From Paraburkholderia hospita (lineage in GTDB: Bacteria > Pseudomonadota > Gammaproteobacteria > Burkholderiales > Burkholderiaceae): 64,000 nucleotides of DNA. Positions 52,651-60,946 of this stretch are shown in pieces (position 1 is the first letter of the stretch; every line of letters begins with the position of its first letter). The notes below the pieces were generated by a model. It was not told the origin of the DNA. It saw nothing but the letters and a program-made list of their open reading frames with translations, and ran no database searches. The stretch lies in NCBI RefSeq assembly GCF_002902965.1, contig NZ_CP026107.1, positions 186,001 through 250,000 of the forward strand, read 5' to 3'. Position numbers and translations under genes: made by a program.

Positions 52651-52654
52651 GCGC

Positions 52655-54580
52655 ATGTCCACACTGCCCAGCCAGACGAACTGCTTCGCATCCGTCTCGA
52701 CACCGTTCGGGACGGATGTGCTGCTGCTCGATGGTTTCGGGGGGCGTGAAGCCATATCGGAGCTGTTTCACTTCGATCTGCGCATGCGTTCGACGAACAA
52801 GGCGCTCGACCCGCAGCAGATCGTGGGAAAGAGTGCGACGGTGACGCTGAAAGATCACACTGGCGTCGCGCGCTATTTCAACGGCATCGTCACGCGCTTC
52901 GCGCATTCGGGCGCGGACGTGCAGTACGGTTTCTATTCCGCCGAACTGGCGCCGCGCCTGTGGCTGCTGACGCTCGGCCAGGACCGCGTCATCTGGCAGA
53001 ACCAGAGTGCGCTCGACATCATCAAGCAGGTGCTGGGTACTTTTAGCGTGACCTTCGAGGACCGCACGAAGCACGGCAGCAACTACCTCGTGCGCGAGTA
53101 TTGCGTCCAGTACGACGAGAGCGCGTTCCAGTTCATCTCGCGTCTGATGGAAGAGGAAGGCATCTTCTACTTCTTCACCTTCGCGGACGGCGCGCACACC
53201 ATGGTGCTGGCGGACGATCCATCAGCACACGAAGCGACAGCGGCAGGCACGCTCTATTTCGCACCCGACTCGGGCGCCGGTCAGGCGGTACAGCGGCTTG
53301 GCGCATTCGAAGTGTCGCGTGGTGTGGTGGCAGGCGAGCACATCGTCAGCGACTACGACTACACACAGGCGGCCACGCTGCTTTCGTCGTCGAAGGGCGC
53401 TTCGAGCATTCCGACCGGGTCGCGCTTCACGTTCCCCGGCAAATACGTCGCCGCATCGCACGGCGACCAGATCGCCGGCACGCTGCTCCAGGCGCACAAC
53501 GTCGCGCAGCAGACGGGACACGGCGCGGGCGGGTATTACGGCCTCGCGGCAGGCACCACCTTCACGTTGAGCGGCCATCCGGACAGCGCGCTGAACGTGA
53601 GCTATGTCGTGCGCGCCGTACGGCACGCCGCATCAAACCTGATGTATAGCAACGAGTTCGACGTCTTTCCTGCCACCGTGCCGTTTCGTGCACCGCTGCT
53701 TACGCCAAGACCTGTCGTGGCGGGGACGCATACGGCGAAAGTGGTGGGCCCATCGGACGAAGAGATCTGGACCGACGCGCAAGGGCGCATCAAGCTCAAG
53801 TTCTACTGGGACCGCACACCCGATGCCGACCAGAACAGCTCGTGCTGGGTGCGTGTCGCGCAGGCATCGGCGGGGCCGGGCTGGGGACATCTGTTCCTGC
53901 CGCGCATCGGGGAAGAGGTCGTGGTCAGCTATGTCGACGGTGATCCCGACCGCCCGCTCGTAACGGGTTGCGTCTACAACGGCACGAACGCCGTGCCTGT
54001 GACGTTGCCGTCGATGCAGACGCAGAGCGTGATCCGCTCCCGTTCGTCGAAGGGCGGCACAGCAGGCAATGAAATCCGCATGGAGGACAAGCTCAATTCA
54101 GAGGAGCTGTATGTCCATGCGCAGAAGGACATGACAGTCGAGATCGAAAACGCGCTCTCCACCACGGTCAAGGCAGGCGCGGAAACGCATGTGGTGCAGA
54201 AGGGCGATCGCAGCATCGAGGTCAGCGAGGGTAAAGAGACGCACACCGTCAAGGGCACGCGTACGGTCGACGTGACGGGCGATGAAACGCACACGAACCA
54301 CGCGGGGTTCACGCACAACGTCAGCGGCAATCACACGCACAAGATCGACGGCAACTATACGTTGAAGGTAGGCGGCAATCTCGTGATCGAAGTCACCGGC
54401 TCGATCAGCATCAAGGCAGGGACGTCGTTGGCCAGCGAAGCGGGTACGTCGCACGCGAGCAAGGCGGGCACGACGCTCAGCACCGAAGGGATGACGGTTT
54501 CGCACAAGGCCTCGGCCACGCAGACCGTCGATGGCGGTGGCCAGCTCGCCCTCAAGGGCGGCATCGTCCAGCTCAACTGA
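52655..54580 (+). CDS. vgrG: T6SS spike protein VgrG (TssI)
   Basis: ATG 52655 preceded by GGAGG at 52641-52645. 641 aa, a short VgrG without a C-terminal effector domain. The gp27-like part begins FGTDVLLLDGFGGREAISELFHFDLRM; gp5 OB-fold at about 370-460 (KVVGPSDEEIWTDAQGRIKLKFYWDR, WGHLFLPRIGEEVVVSYVDGDPDRPLVTGCVYN); then a beta-helix needle with repeated Val/Thr patterns (EVSEGKETHTVKGTRTVDVTG ...). It caps the Hcp tube and binds the PAAR-like tip encoded two genes on. Confidence 0.95.
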   Translation: MSTLPSQTNCFASVSTPFGTDVLLLDGFGGREAISELFHFDLRMRSTNKALDPQQIVGKSATVTLKDHTGVARYFNGIVTRFAHSGADVQYGFYSAELAPRLWLLTLGQDRVIWQNQSALDIIKQVLGTFSVTFEDRTKHGSNYLVREYCVQYDESAFQFISRLMEEEGIFYFFTFADGAHTMVLADDPSAHEATAAGTLYFAPDSGAGQAVQRLGAFEVSRGVVAGEHIVSDYDYTQAATLLSSSKGASSIPTGSRFTFPGKYVAASHGDQIAGTLLQAHNVAQQTGHGAGGYYGLAAGTTFTLSGHPDSALNVSYVVRAVRHAASNLMYSNEFDVFPATVPFRAPLLTPRPVVAGTHTAKVVGPSDEEIWTDAQGRIKLKFYWDRTPDADQNSSCWVRVAQASAGPGWGHLFLPRIGEEVVVSYVDGDPDRPLVTGCVYNGTNAVPVTLPSMQTQSVIRSRSSKGGTAGNEIRMEDKLNSEELYVHAQKDMTVEIENALSTTVKAGAETHVVQKGDRSIEVSEGKETHTVKGTRTVDVTGDETHTNHAGFTHNVSGNHTHKIDGNYTLKVGGNLVIEVTGSISIKAGTSLASEAGTSHASKAGTTLSTEGMTVSHKASATQTVDGGGQLALKGGIVQLN

Positions 54581-54588
54581 GAACGCCC

Positions 54589-55311
54589 ATGTCAACGCCA
54601 ACGCTTGCTGCCAGTCTGCCTCCCGGTACCGGCGAGGTCGAAACGGTCCTGGTTGAGACGCGCGACGCAGACGGCAACCTGGTCAGCCGCGCGTCGCTTG
54701 TCCATGGCGTGCCGCACGGCGAAACGGTGAATTACGCGCCGAACGGTACGGCCCTGTCGAGCGCAAACTACGTGCACGGCCTGCTCGACGGCAGCCTGCG
54801 CATTTTCGACGCGCAAGGCCAGCTGGTGCAGGAGGCTCAGTATCGCAAAGGCAAGCTCGACGGCGTGACATCTTTGTATCAAGCCGGGCGTCTGGCGAGC
54901 CGTAATCACTATGTGAGCGGGTTGCTGCACGGCGAGAGCGCGACGTATGCGCCTTCGGGGCTCGTCACTTCGCAGATGACGTACGAGGCGGGAAAGCTGG
55001 AGCGGGAAGCCGTGTTCATGCACGACGGCGTCGTGGTGAAGCGTGCGCGCTACAGCAAGGGCAAGCTCGAAGGGGAGACGCGTGAATACGCAGCCAATGG
55101 CGCGCTGGTGCAGAGCTCGCCGTATCAGGCAGACCTGTTGCACGGCACCGTGCGCCGCTTTGCACCGGACGGCACGGTGATGCAGGAACGGCTCTACAGG
55201 CAGGGCAAACCACAGGGCGAGTGGCACGCGCCAGATGCGGGCGCGCCGCAGGCTGGCGGTGCGCCCGGCCCGCGCCTTGTCAGGAATCTGGAAAAGTGGG
55301 TCAGAGGATAA
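54589..55311 (+). CDS. MORN-repeat / YwqK-type accessory protein
   Basis: 240 aa with at least six repeats of the form G.L.G....Y...G.L......Y..G (for example GVPHGETVNYAPNGTALSSANYVHG, GKLDGVTSLYQAGRLASRNHYVSG, GKLEGETREYAANGALVQSS). This is the MORN-like toxin-antitoxin YwqK_antitoxin fold, often encoded beside vgrG and PAAR-like genes. No signal peptide. It may be a tip adaptor or an immunity-type protein; which one cannot be told here. It lies 8 bases after vgrG. Confidence 0.8.
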   Translation: MSTPTLAASLPPGTGEVETVLVETRDADGNLVSRASLVHGVPHGETVNYAPNGTALSSANYVHGLLDGSLRIFDAQGQLVQEAQYRKGKLDGVTSLYQAGRLASRNHYVSGLLHGESATYAPSGLVTSQMTYEAGKLEREAVFMHDGVVVKRARYSKGKLEGETREYAANGALVQSSPYQADLLHGTVRRFAPDGTVMQERLYRQGKPQGEWHAPDAGAPQAGGAPGPRLVRNLEKWVRG

Positions 55312-55333
55312 AGGCAGAGGGCAAGAGGCAGAT

Positions 55334-55720
55334 ATGGGGATTCAGGTTACTTCGGGCGCCACGCTGCAATGCAGTTTCGGCGTCGCGCCGTCGGCGTTGC
55401 AGGTGCTGCCTGCAAACCGGGTGATGTGCGGCGCGCCGACGGCCAACATCATGGATTGCGCGCCAATGGTCAACATCATGCCTTTCGGGCAATGCAGCTC
55501 GATGGCCAACCCGATGGTGGCTGCCGCGACGGCAGCCGCCCTGGGCGCGCTCACGCCGATGCCGTGCATTCCCGTTACGCCCGCGCCGTGGGCGCCCGGC
55601 TCGCCGACAGTGCTGATCGGATCGATGCCGGCTCTGCAAAACTCCTCGAAGCTGACCTGTGCGTGGGGTGGCGTGATCCAGGTCGTCGCGCCGGCGCAGT
55701 TCACTACCTTGACCGCCTGA
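55334..55720 (+). CDS. PAAR-like spike-tip protein (DUF4280)
   Basis: 128 aa starting MGIQVTSGATLQCSFGVAPSALQVLP. The pattern of GA.L.CSFG, NIMDCAPMVNIMPFGQCSSMANP, LTPMPCIPVTPAPW and the final SSKLTCAWGGVIQV is that of DUF4280, a PAAR-like domain with conserved Cys pairs. It should sharpen the VgrG tip. No C-terminal toxin extension is present, so cargo must be bound non-covalently or be encoded elsewhere. Confidence 0.85.
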   Translation: MGIQVTSGATLQCSFGVAPSALQVLPANRVMCGAPTANIMDCAPMVNIMPFGQCSSMANPMVAAATAAALGALTPMPCIPVTPAPWAPGSPTVLIGSMPALQNSSKLTCAWGGVIQVVAPAQFTTLTA

Positions 55721-55733
55721 GTGAGAGGAGACC

Positions 55734-55994
55734 ATGCAATACGTTTTTTCGATGACTTCGCGGATGGTGACGATTGCCATCACCTGTGCAGTCCTGCTGT
55801 GCGTGCTTCTGTTTCTGCTGGGCATGGAGATCGGTGCGCGCATGAATCATTCGCCGCCCACCGCGGAGACGGCCGCCTACGACGCACACGTGTCGCCGCC
55901 GGTTGCCGCTACCGCACCGCCCGTTGTCGTTGCGCAACCGTCATCGCCGGCTGCTGCCGACATGGCTGCGCTTCCCGCTTCTTCGACTCTTTGA
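55734..55994 (+). CDS. small single-span membrane protein, 86 aa
   Basis: AGAGGAG directly before ATG 55734. One membrane helix at about 11-32 (TIAITCAVLLCVLLFLLGMEIGA) is followed by a Pro/Ala-rich periplasmic tail (SPPTAETAAYDAHVSPPVAATAPPVVV). Unrecognised. It lies between the PAAR-like gene and the periplasmic binding protein with 13-base gaps on both sides, so it is part of the operon. Confidence 0.6.
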   Translation: MQYVFSMTSRMVTIAITCAVLLCVLLFLLGMEIGARMNHSPPTAETAAYDAHVSPPVAATAPPVVVAQPSSPAAADMAALPASSTL

Positions 55995-56007
55995 AACCGG
56001 TAAATTC

Positions 56008-56988
56008 ATGTCGTGTTCTCTCCTCACCTCCGTTCGCAACGACGCCCGCCGCATGCATGCGCGGAGCCTGATGCATAGCCTTCGGCGCACGCTTGGCAGA
56101 TGCCTCACGGGGATTGGGTTGCTGGTTGCGGGCGCGACTGCCCAAGGTGCGTTCGCCGCAACGCCGCAACCGGTCAACGCGCCCGCCGCGTCGGCACCCG
56201 CCAGCGCGCCCGTCGTCACGTCGACAGGTCTTGTACAGATGCCGGACGGGCGACTGCTTGCGCCGGAGTTCGCGCGCATCATCGGCCGCGGGGAGCTCGT
56301 GGTCGCTGTCCTTTCGGTGGATCAGCCTCCGTTCTTTGAAGAGCATGACGGCAAGCTCACGGGGCTCGATATCGATCTCGCCCGCGAGATGGCGGCAAAG
56401 CTCCGCGTCAAGGTGCGATTCAACCGTGATGCGCACACGTTCGACGACACGGTGAGTCTGCTCGCCAAGGGGCAGGCTGATATCGCCGTCAGCAAGCTCT
56501 CGCGTACGCTGTCCCGCGCGACGGTGATCGCCTTCAGCACGCCTTATCTGCGCCTGAAGCGCGCGCTGCTGCTCAATCGGGTGAAGTTCGCGCAGCTCGC
56601 GCACGGCCGGTCCGTTCCGGAAGTGGTGCGTTCATACGACAGCACCATCGGCGTGGTGGCGAACTCGTCATATGCGGGCTATGTGGTCAACAACTTCCCC
56701 CACGCGCAGGTTCGCGGCTATGCGACCTGGGAGGATGTGCTCAAGGCGCTCAATGCCGGGGACGTCACCGCTGCGTATCGCGACGAGTTTGAAGTGAAGC
56801 GCGTACTCAAGGTCGACCCCACGGCTTCACTGCGGTTGCGTGTCGTGACGCTGCAGGATCTCGAAGACACGCTCGCCATTGGCGTCAACGTGAACGAGCC
56901 GGCCCTGCTTTCGTTCGTCAATCAGTTCCTCGCTGACCGTAGCACAAAGCTGGACGTTAGCACCGTCCTGCAGGCCGCCGATCACTAA
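56008..56988 (+). CDS. periplasmic amino-acid-binding protein (SBP_bac_3) inside the T6SS operon
   Basis: ATG 56008 gives 326 aa. A Sec-type signal region ends GATAQGAFAATPQP, followed by a Pro/Ala linker and the family-3 solute-binding fold: GELVVAVLSVDQPPFFEEHDGKLTGLDIDLAREMAAKLRV, then VSLLAKGQADIAVSKLSRTLSRATVIAFSTPYL. The group binds polar or acidic amino acids for ABC uptake or feeds sensor proteins. There is no permease or ATPase of an ABC system nearby; the next genes are secondary symporters and a racemase. It may sense or concentrate an amino acid for them. Confidence 0.8.
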   Translation: MSCSLLTSVRNDARRMHARSLMHSLRRTLGRCLTGIGLLVAGATAQGAFAATPQPVNAPAASAPASAPVVTSTGLVQMPDGRLLAPEFARIIGRGELVVAVLSVDQPPFFEEHDGKLTGLDIDLAREMAAKLRVKVRFNRDAHTFDDTVSLLAKGQADIAVSKLSRTLSRATVIAFSTPYLRLKRALLLNRVKFAQLAHGRSVPEVVRSYDSTIGVVANSSYAGYVVNNFPHAQVRGYATWEDVLKALNAGDVTAAYRDEFEVKRVLKVDPTASLRLRVVTLQDLEDTLAIGVNVNEPALLSFVNQFLADRSTKLDVSTVLQAADH

Positions 56989-57019
56989 TTCAAATAGCGC
57001 GTAAAAAGAGACCAGAACA

Positions 57020-58294
57020 ATGAATTCCAGCAGGATCTACGCATTCGTGCTCAACCCGTGGGTCGTCATCGGTAGTCTCGCGCTTGGTGGCGCCTTCGGC
57101 CTGTTCGCACCCGAGGCGTCCCAGAAGCTCGGCTTTCTCGGCGACATCTACGTCGATCTGCTGAAGATGACGACCTTGCCGTTCATGATCTCGGCGGTGA
57201 TCTTCAGCCTGCAGCGACTCTTTCGCGATGGCGGCACCTCGCGTCTGCTGATGCGCGTGATTACGGTATTCCTCGGTGCATCGGTAACGGTCGCGGTCGT
57301 TGGCGCGATCGTGCTGTTGATCATGCATCCCGGCGCGAACATTTCGACGGCCACGATGCAGACGTTTGGCCTGATGGTGGGCAGCGATAGTTCGTCGAGT
57401 GACACGGTGATGAACCTGTACGGCGCCGATCTGCCGCAAAAATCGCTCAACTTTTCCGACGTGCTGACCAGCCTCGTGCCAACCAACATCTTCGCCGCGC
57501 TCGCCAACGGTGACGCATTGAAGGCGCTGGTCTTTGCGCTGCTGTTCGGTCTTGCCGTAGGGCGGGTGCCGGAGCGTATTTCCGTAGGGCTCAGCCAGTC
57601 GCTGGAAACGATCTATCACGCTTGCCAGAAGCTGATGCACTGGCTGAGCTACGCGCTGCCGCTCATTCTGTTCTGTATGAGCGCGGCACAACTGGGCAAG
57701 TCCGGCGTCGGCCCGCTGCATGCGATGCTGCAGTTCGTGCTGGCGTTTTTCATTACCTCCGCGCTCCTGCTGGTGCTTGCGGCAGTCATCATCTGGAAGC
57801 GCTCGACGCATAGCCTCGGCAAGACGCTCGACGCGTTGCGCGCGCCTTTCGCACTCGCGCTCGCTACCCGCAACAGCGCGGCGTGCATGCCGAGCATGAT
57901 CGAAAGTCTGGTCGACAACCTTGGCTTCGCCCGTTCGCGCGTCGAACTGCTCGTGCCGCTGACGATCTCGCTGTTGCGTGTCGGCCCAATGGTCTACTAC
58001 GTGTGTGCAACGCTTTTCATCGCTCAACTGTACGGCCATTCGCTCGGCGTGGTCGAGGTGGCCACCGTTCTGCTCGCGTCGGTTCTGGCAGGGTTCGCTT
58101 CAGCGGGAATGACGGGGCTCGTTACCGTCTCGCTCGTGGGCATGACATGCTCGTACCTGCGTCTGCCGTTCGAGGCGGCGTTCATCCTGTTCCTTGCCGT
58201 CGATCCGATTTGCGACATGCTGCGCACACTGATTCTCGTGATCGGAAATGCAGCCGCCGTTTCCGTCATCTGTCCTCGTCCGTTGAAGATCTAG
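57020..58294 (+). CDS. dicarboxylate/amino-acid:cation symporter (DAACS), copy 1
   Basis: 424 aa with about eight helices and re-entrant loops. The family (GltP/DctA/GltPh) moves glutamate, aspartate or C4-dicarboxylates with H+ or Na+. Recognisable are PFMISAVIFSLQRLFRD, SLVPTNIFAALANGDALKALVFALLFGLAVG and the C-terminal ASVLAGFASAGMTGLVTVSLVGMTCSYLRLPFEAAFILFLAVDPICDMLRT. The usual first-hairpin serine-rich motif appears as LATRNSAACMPSMIESL, where true GltP often has (T/S)SSS.TLP, so substrate specificity may differ. It lies 31 bases after the binding protein. Confidence 0.85.
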   Translation: MNSSRIYAFVLNPWVVIGSLALGGAFGLFAPEASQKLGFLGDIYVDLLKMTTLPFMISAVIFSLQRLFRDGGTSRLLMRVITVFLGASVTVAVVGAIVLLIMHPGANISTATMQTFGLMVGSDSSSSDTVMNLYGADLPQKSLNFSDVLTSLVPTNIFAALANGDALKALVFALLFGLAVGRVPERISVGLSQSLETIYHACQKLMHWLSYALPLILFCMSAAQLGKSGVGPLHAMLQFVLAFFITSALLLVLAAVIIWKRSTHSLGKTLDALRAPFALALATRNSAACMPSMIESLVDNLGFARSRVELLVPLTISLLRVGPMVYYVCATLFIAQLYGHSLGVVEVATVLLASVLAGFASAGMTGLVTVSLVGMTCSYLRLPFEAAFILFLAVDPICDMLRTLILVIGNAAAVSVICPRPLKI

Positions 58295-58302
58295 GACCCG
58301 CC

Positions 58303-59004
58303 ATGGCATTGATCGGCATTCTTGGCGGCATGGGGCCGCTTGCGACCGTGGACTTCATGGACAAGGTCGTGCGGCTGACGGAAGCGAGCCGCGACCAGGA
58401 GCATCTGCCGCTCCTCGTGGCAAATCTTCCGCACATAGAAGACCGTTCGAGCGCGATTCTCGACGATGGTGCGGATCCTTTGCCGGCGCTGCTCGCGGGC
58501 ATCGACATGCTGAACAGGAACAGCGTCGGGTTGATCGCGATCCCCTGCAATTCGGCGCACCACTGGTATGCGCAGATCCGTGCGCACAGTGCTGCCCCCG
58601 TGCTGAATATCGCCGAGATCTGCGTAGCCGCGGTGCCATCCACGGCACGACGCGTAGCTGTGCTCGCGACGGGCGGCGCGCTGGTGTCGGGTTTCTATCA
58701 GCGCGCGCTCGCCGAACGCGACATCGAACCCGTCACGCCGGACGAGACGATGCAGCCGCTCGTAGCCGACTGCATCGACGAAGTGAAGTCCGGAGACCTC
58801 GATGCAGCCGCGACACATCTTGAGACCGCTCTTACGATGCTCGCGGAAGAAGGCGTGACGATGGCGCTGATGGCCTGCACTGAAATCCCGCTGGCAGCGC
58901 AGCGTATCGCCGCGCCACCACTCGCGCTGATCGACAGCTCGCTCGAACTGGCACGTGCAACCGTGAAATACGCGTGCGAGCGTGGCTGGAACCGCCCGCA
59001 ATGA
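58303..59004 (+). CDS. aspartate/glutamate racemase family protein
   Basis: 233 aa. MALIGILGGMGPLATVDFMDKVV is the Asp/Glu racemase start; the two catalytic cysteines are Cys82 in AIPCNSAHHWY and Cys192 in MACTEIPLA. It needs no cofactor and interconverts L- and D-aspartate or glutamate. It is flanked by two DAACS symporters, with 8 bases before and a 4-base ATGA overlap after, so it is co-translated with the second. Inside a T6SS operon it could provide D-amino acids for wall editing, signalling or export. Confidence 0.9.
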   Translation: MALIGILGGMGPLATVDFMDKVVRLTEASRDQEHLPLLVANLPHIEDRSSAILDDGADPLPALLAGIDMLNRNSVGLIAIPCNSAHHWYAQIRAHSAAPVLNIAEICVAAVPSTARRVAVLATGGALVSGFYQRALAERDIEPVTPDETMQPLVADCIDEVKSGDLDAAATHLETALTMLAEEGVTMALMACTEIPLAAQRIAAPPLALIDSSLELARATVKYACERGWNRPQ

Positions 59005-60425
59005 GAACGCTCCGAACGCTCTCGCAAAGCACGCTCGGCCTCATCGTCTGCCTGGCGGTGGGAGGCCTGTGCGGCGTGTTCGCGGAGCCCGTTGGGCAAT
59101 TCGCATATTTCATTGGCCAGCTGTATCTCTCGGTTGTCAACATGGCAGCGATCCCGCTGCTGGTGGTAGCGACATTCTTTGGCCTGCGGCAGGTCATTGC
59201 CTTGCCGAAGCCGCGCACGCGGGTCGGCACGATCGTCGCGCTTGCGCTCGGGCTGGTGGTGGTCAGCGCAATCGTCGGCACGCTGATGGGCGTGCTCATC
59301 ATGCCTGGCGAGCACCTTTCCGCGGCAGCGCATGCGCACCTTGGCGAACTCGTGCTCAAGAGCGCCAGCGATGCGGAAGAGGTGCGCGTAACGCTGTTCG
59401 ATCATGGTGGCAGTAGCGGTGAAGCAACGCCTGGCGTACTGAGCATCGCCGATATCTTTCCCGACAACTTCTATCGCGCGCTCGCGGAAGGGCGCTCCCT
59501 CGGTATCCTGACGGGCACGCTTCTGTTCGGCATGGCGTTCGCCGCGCTCTCGCGCGAGAAGACGAAGATGTTGAGCAATGTGTTCGAGGGTGTCTATCGG
59601 TCGCTCGAAACCATCATTGCGCATGCGAACCTGCTGATCCCGGTTCTTGTACTCGGGGTCGCGGCAAATCTGACGTCGCACACGCAAAGCGCGACCCTCG
59701 ATGCGATGAGCGGCCTGCTGCTGTGCTTCGCCGTGTCCATCATCGTGCTCTCGGCCGTGGCGATCGGCACGATCGCAGCGCGCGCGGGACAGCCATTCTT
59801 GCGGGTACTCGGCAGCCTGAAGGCGCCGCTTTTGATCGGACTCACGTCGGGCAGCGCGACAGCGCCCATTCCCCACACCATCGAAGCGATGAGTGAGCGC
59901 CTCGGATTTAGCCGCGGCGTCGTAGAGCTGGTCGTACCGTTCGGCTCGGTGTTCGTACGGGCCGGCTCGGCGCTGTATTACACGCTGGCGACGGTGTTCG
60001 TTGCCAACCTCTACGAACGGCCGCTGGGCCCGGGTGAGATCGTGGTGATCTGTGCGGCGTCCGTCATTGCCGCATTCGTATCGGCCGGGCAGAACGGTGT
60101 CGCGACTGTCGGCTATACGGGGCTGGTGCTGTCGCTACTCAATCTGCCCGTCGAAGCAGCAGGCATCCTCCTCGTCACTGTCGATCTGATGTGCGAGGGA
60201 CCGCGCAACGTGCTGAGCCTGCTTTCGGTGTGTATGGTGATCGCACTGGTTTCGGCGGGATTGCCCTCGGAGCGAGTGGCGGCCGTCGATGCGCGCGGCG
60301 CAGTCGAACTGAACCCCGTGTTGCGCTTCACGTTCACGCGCGGACAGCTTGTGCTTGCCGCGGGCTGCGTCGTGATGGTGGCTTCACTGATCGTGGTGAT
60401 GGGAATTGGAGTGGGATCGAGATGA
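59001..60425 (+). CDS. dicarboxylate/amino-acid:cation symporter (DAACS), copy 2
   Basis: ATG 59001 overlaps the racemase stop (ATGA). 474 aa: LIVCLAVGGLCGVFAEPVGQFAYFIGQLYLSVVNMAAIPLLVVATFFGLRQVI, then ADIFPDNFYRALAEGRSLGILTGTLLFG, TSGSATAPIPHTIEAMSERLGF (hairpin region) and ASVIAAFVSAGQNGVATVGYTGLVLSLLNLPVEAAGILLVTVDLMCEGPRN. It is clearly diverged from copy 1, so the two are not a recent duplication. One may import and the other handle the product, or they may form a heteromeric pair. It ends with an ATGA overlap into tssJ. Confidence 0.85.
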   Translation: MRTLRTLSQSTLGLIVCLAVGGLCGVFAEPVGQFAYFIGQLYLSVVNMAAIPLLVVATFFGLRQVIALPKPRTRVGTIVALALGLVVVSAIVGTLMGVLIMPGEHLSAAAHAHLGELVLKSASDAEEVRVTLFDHGGSSGEATPGVLSIADIFPDNFYRALAEGRSLGILTGTLLFGMAFAALSREKTKMLSNVFEGVYRSLETIIAHANLLIPVLVLGVAANLTSHTQSATLDAMSGLLLCFAVSIIVLSAVAIGTIAARAGQPFLRVLGSLKAPLLIGLTSGSATAPIPHTIEAMSERLGFSRGVVELVVPFGSVFVRAGSALYYTLATVFVANLYERPLGPGEIVVICAASVIAAFVSAGQNGVATVGYTGLVLSLLNLPVEAAGILLVTVDLMCEGPRNVLSLLSVCMVIALVSAGLPSERVAAVDARGAVELNPVLRFTFTRGQLVLAAGCVVMVASLIVVMGIGVGSR

Positions 60426-60946
60426 TCAACGGTGGGATGCGCGCATTAACGCGCGACTGGACGCGCTCATGCAGGCGGCTGGCGAGGGGAACGACGGGGC
60501 TCCTCGCAGCGGCGTGCCTCGCGGGTGCGCTCGGGGGATGCAGCTTCCTCGGGATGAGTGGTGAGAAGGCGAAATGGTCGCAGGTGACGTTGAGCGCCAG
60601 CGACGAACTGAACAACAACAGCGCCGTGGCCGTGGACATCGTCCTCGTGAGCGACGACGCGATGCTTGCCCGTATTGCCGAGATGCCGGCGTCGAAATGG
60701 TTCGCGGGTCGCAACGATCTCGTCAGCACCTATCCGAAGAATCTGCGTTATCGCAGCTGGGAGATCGTGCCTGGACAGCGCGTCGAGGTGAGCGGCGATG
60801 ATTTTTCGGGGCCACGTGTTGCCGGCGCGTTTGTATTTGCCAATTACGAAGGTCCGGGCGCGCATCGCGTGCGGATCGAGCACTTCAGCGGCCACATCGT
60901 GGTGCAGCTCGAAGGCAACAACTTTTCCGTTCTGGATGCGAAATGA
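60422..60946 (+). CDS. tssJ: T6SS outer-membrane lipoprotein TssJ
   Basis: 174 aa, ATG 60422 overlapping the previous stop. The signal peptide with a basic start (RALTRDWTRSCRRLARG) ends in the lipobox LGGC at about residue 40. The mature part NNNSAVAVDIVLVSDDAMLARI, YPKNLRYRSWEIVPGQ and VAGAFVFANYEGPGAHRVRI fits the TssJ beta-sandwich. It anchors the TssLM membrane complex at the outer membrane. ATGA overlap with tssK. Confidence 0.88.
   Translation: MINGGMRALTRDWTRSCRRLARGTTGLLAAACLAGALGGCSFLGMSGEKAKWSQVTLSASDELNNNSAVAVDIVLVSDDAMLARIAEMPASKWFAGRNDLVSTYPKNLRYRSWEIVPGQRVEVSGDDFSGPRVAGAFVFANYEGPGAHRVRIEHFSGHIVVQLEGNNFSVLDAK

Noticed and set aside
51484..52755. 423-codon minus frame opposite clpV
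   Set aside because: Third-position complement effect; no domain seen, whereas clpV is unambiguous.
56990..58039. 349-codon minus frame opposite the first symporter
   Set aside because: Gln/His/Arg-rich, typical of the antisense of membrane-protein codons.
58698..59876. 392-codon minus frame opposite racemase and second symporter
   Set aside because: Crosses two well-supported genes and carries no motif.
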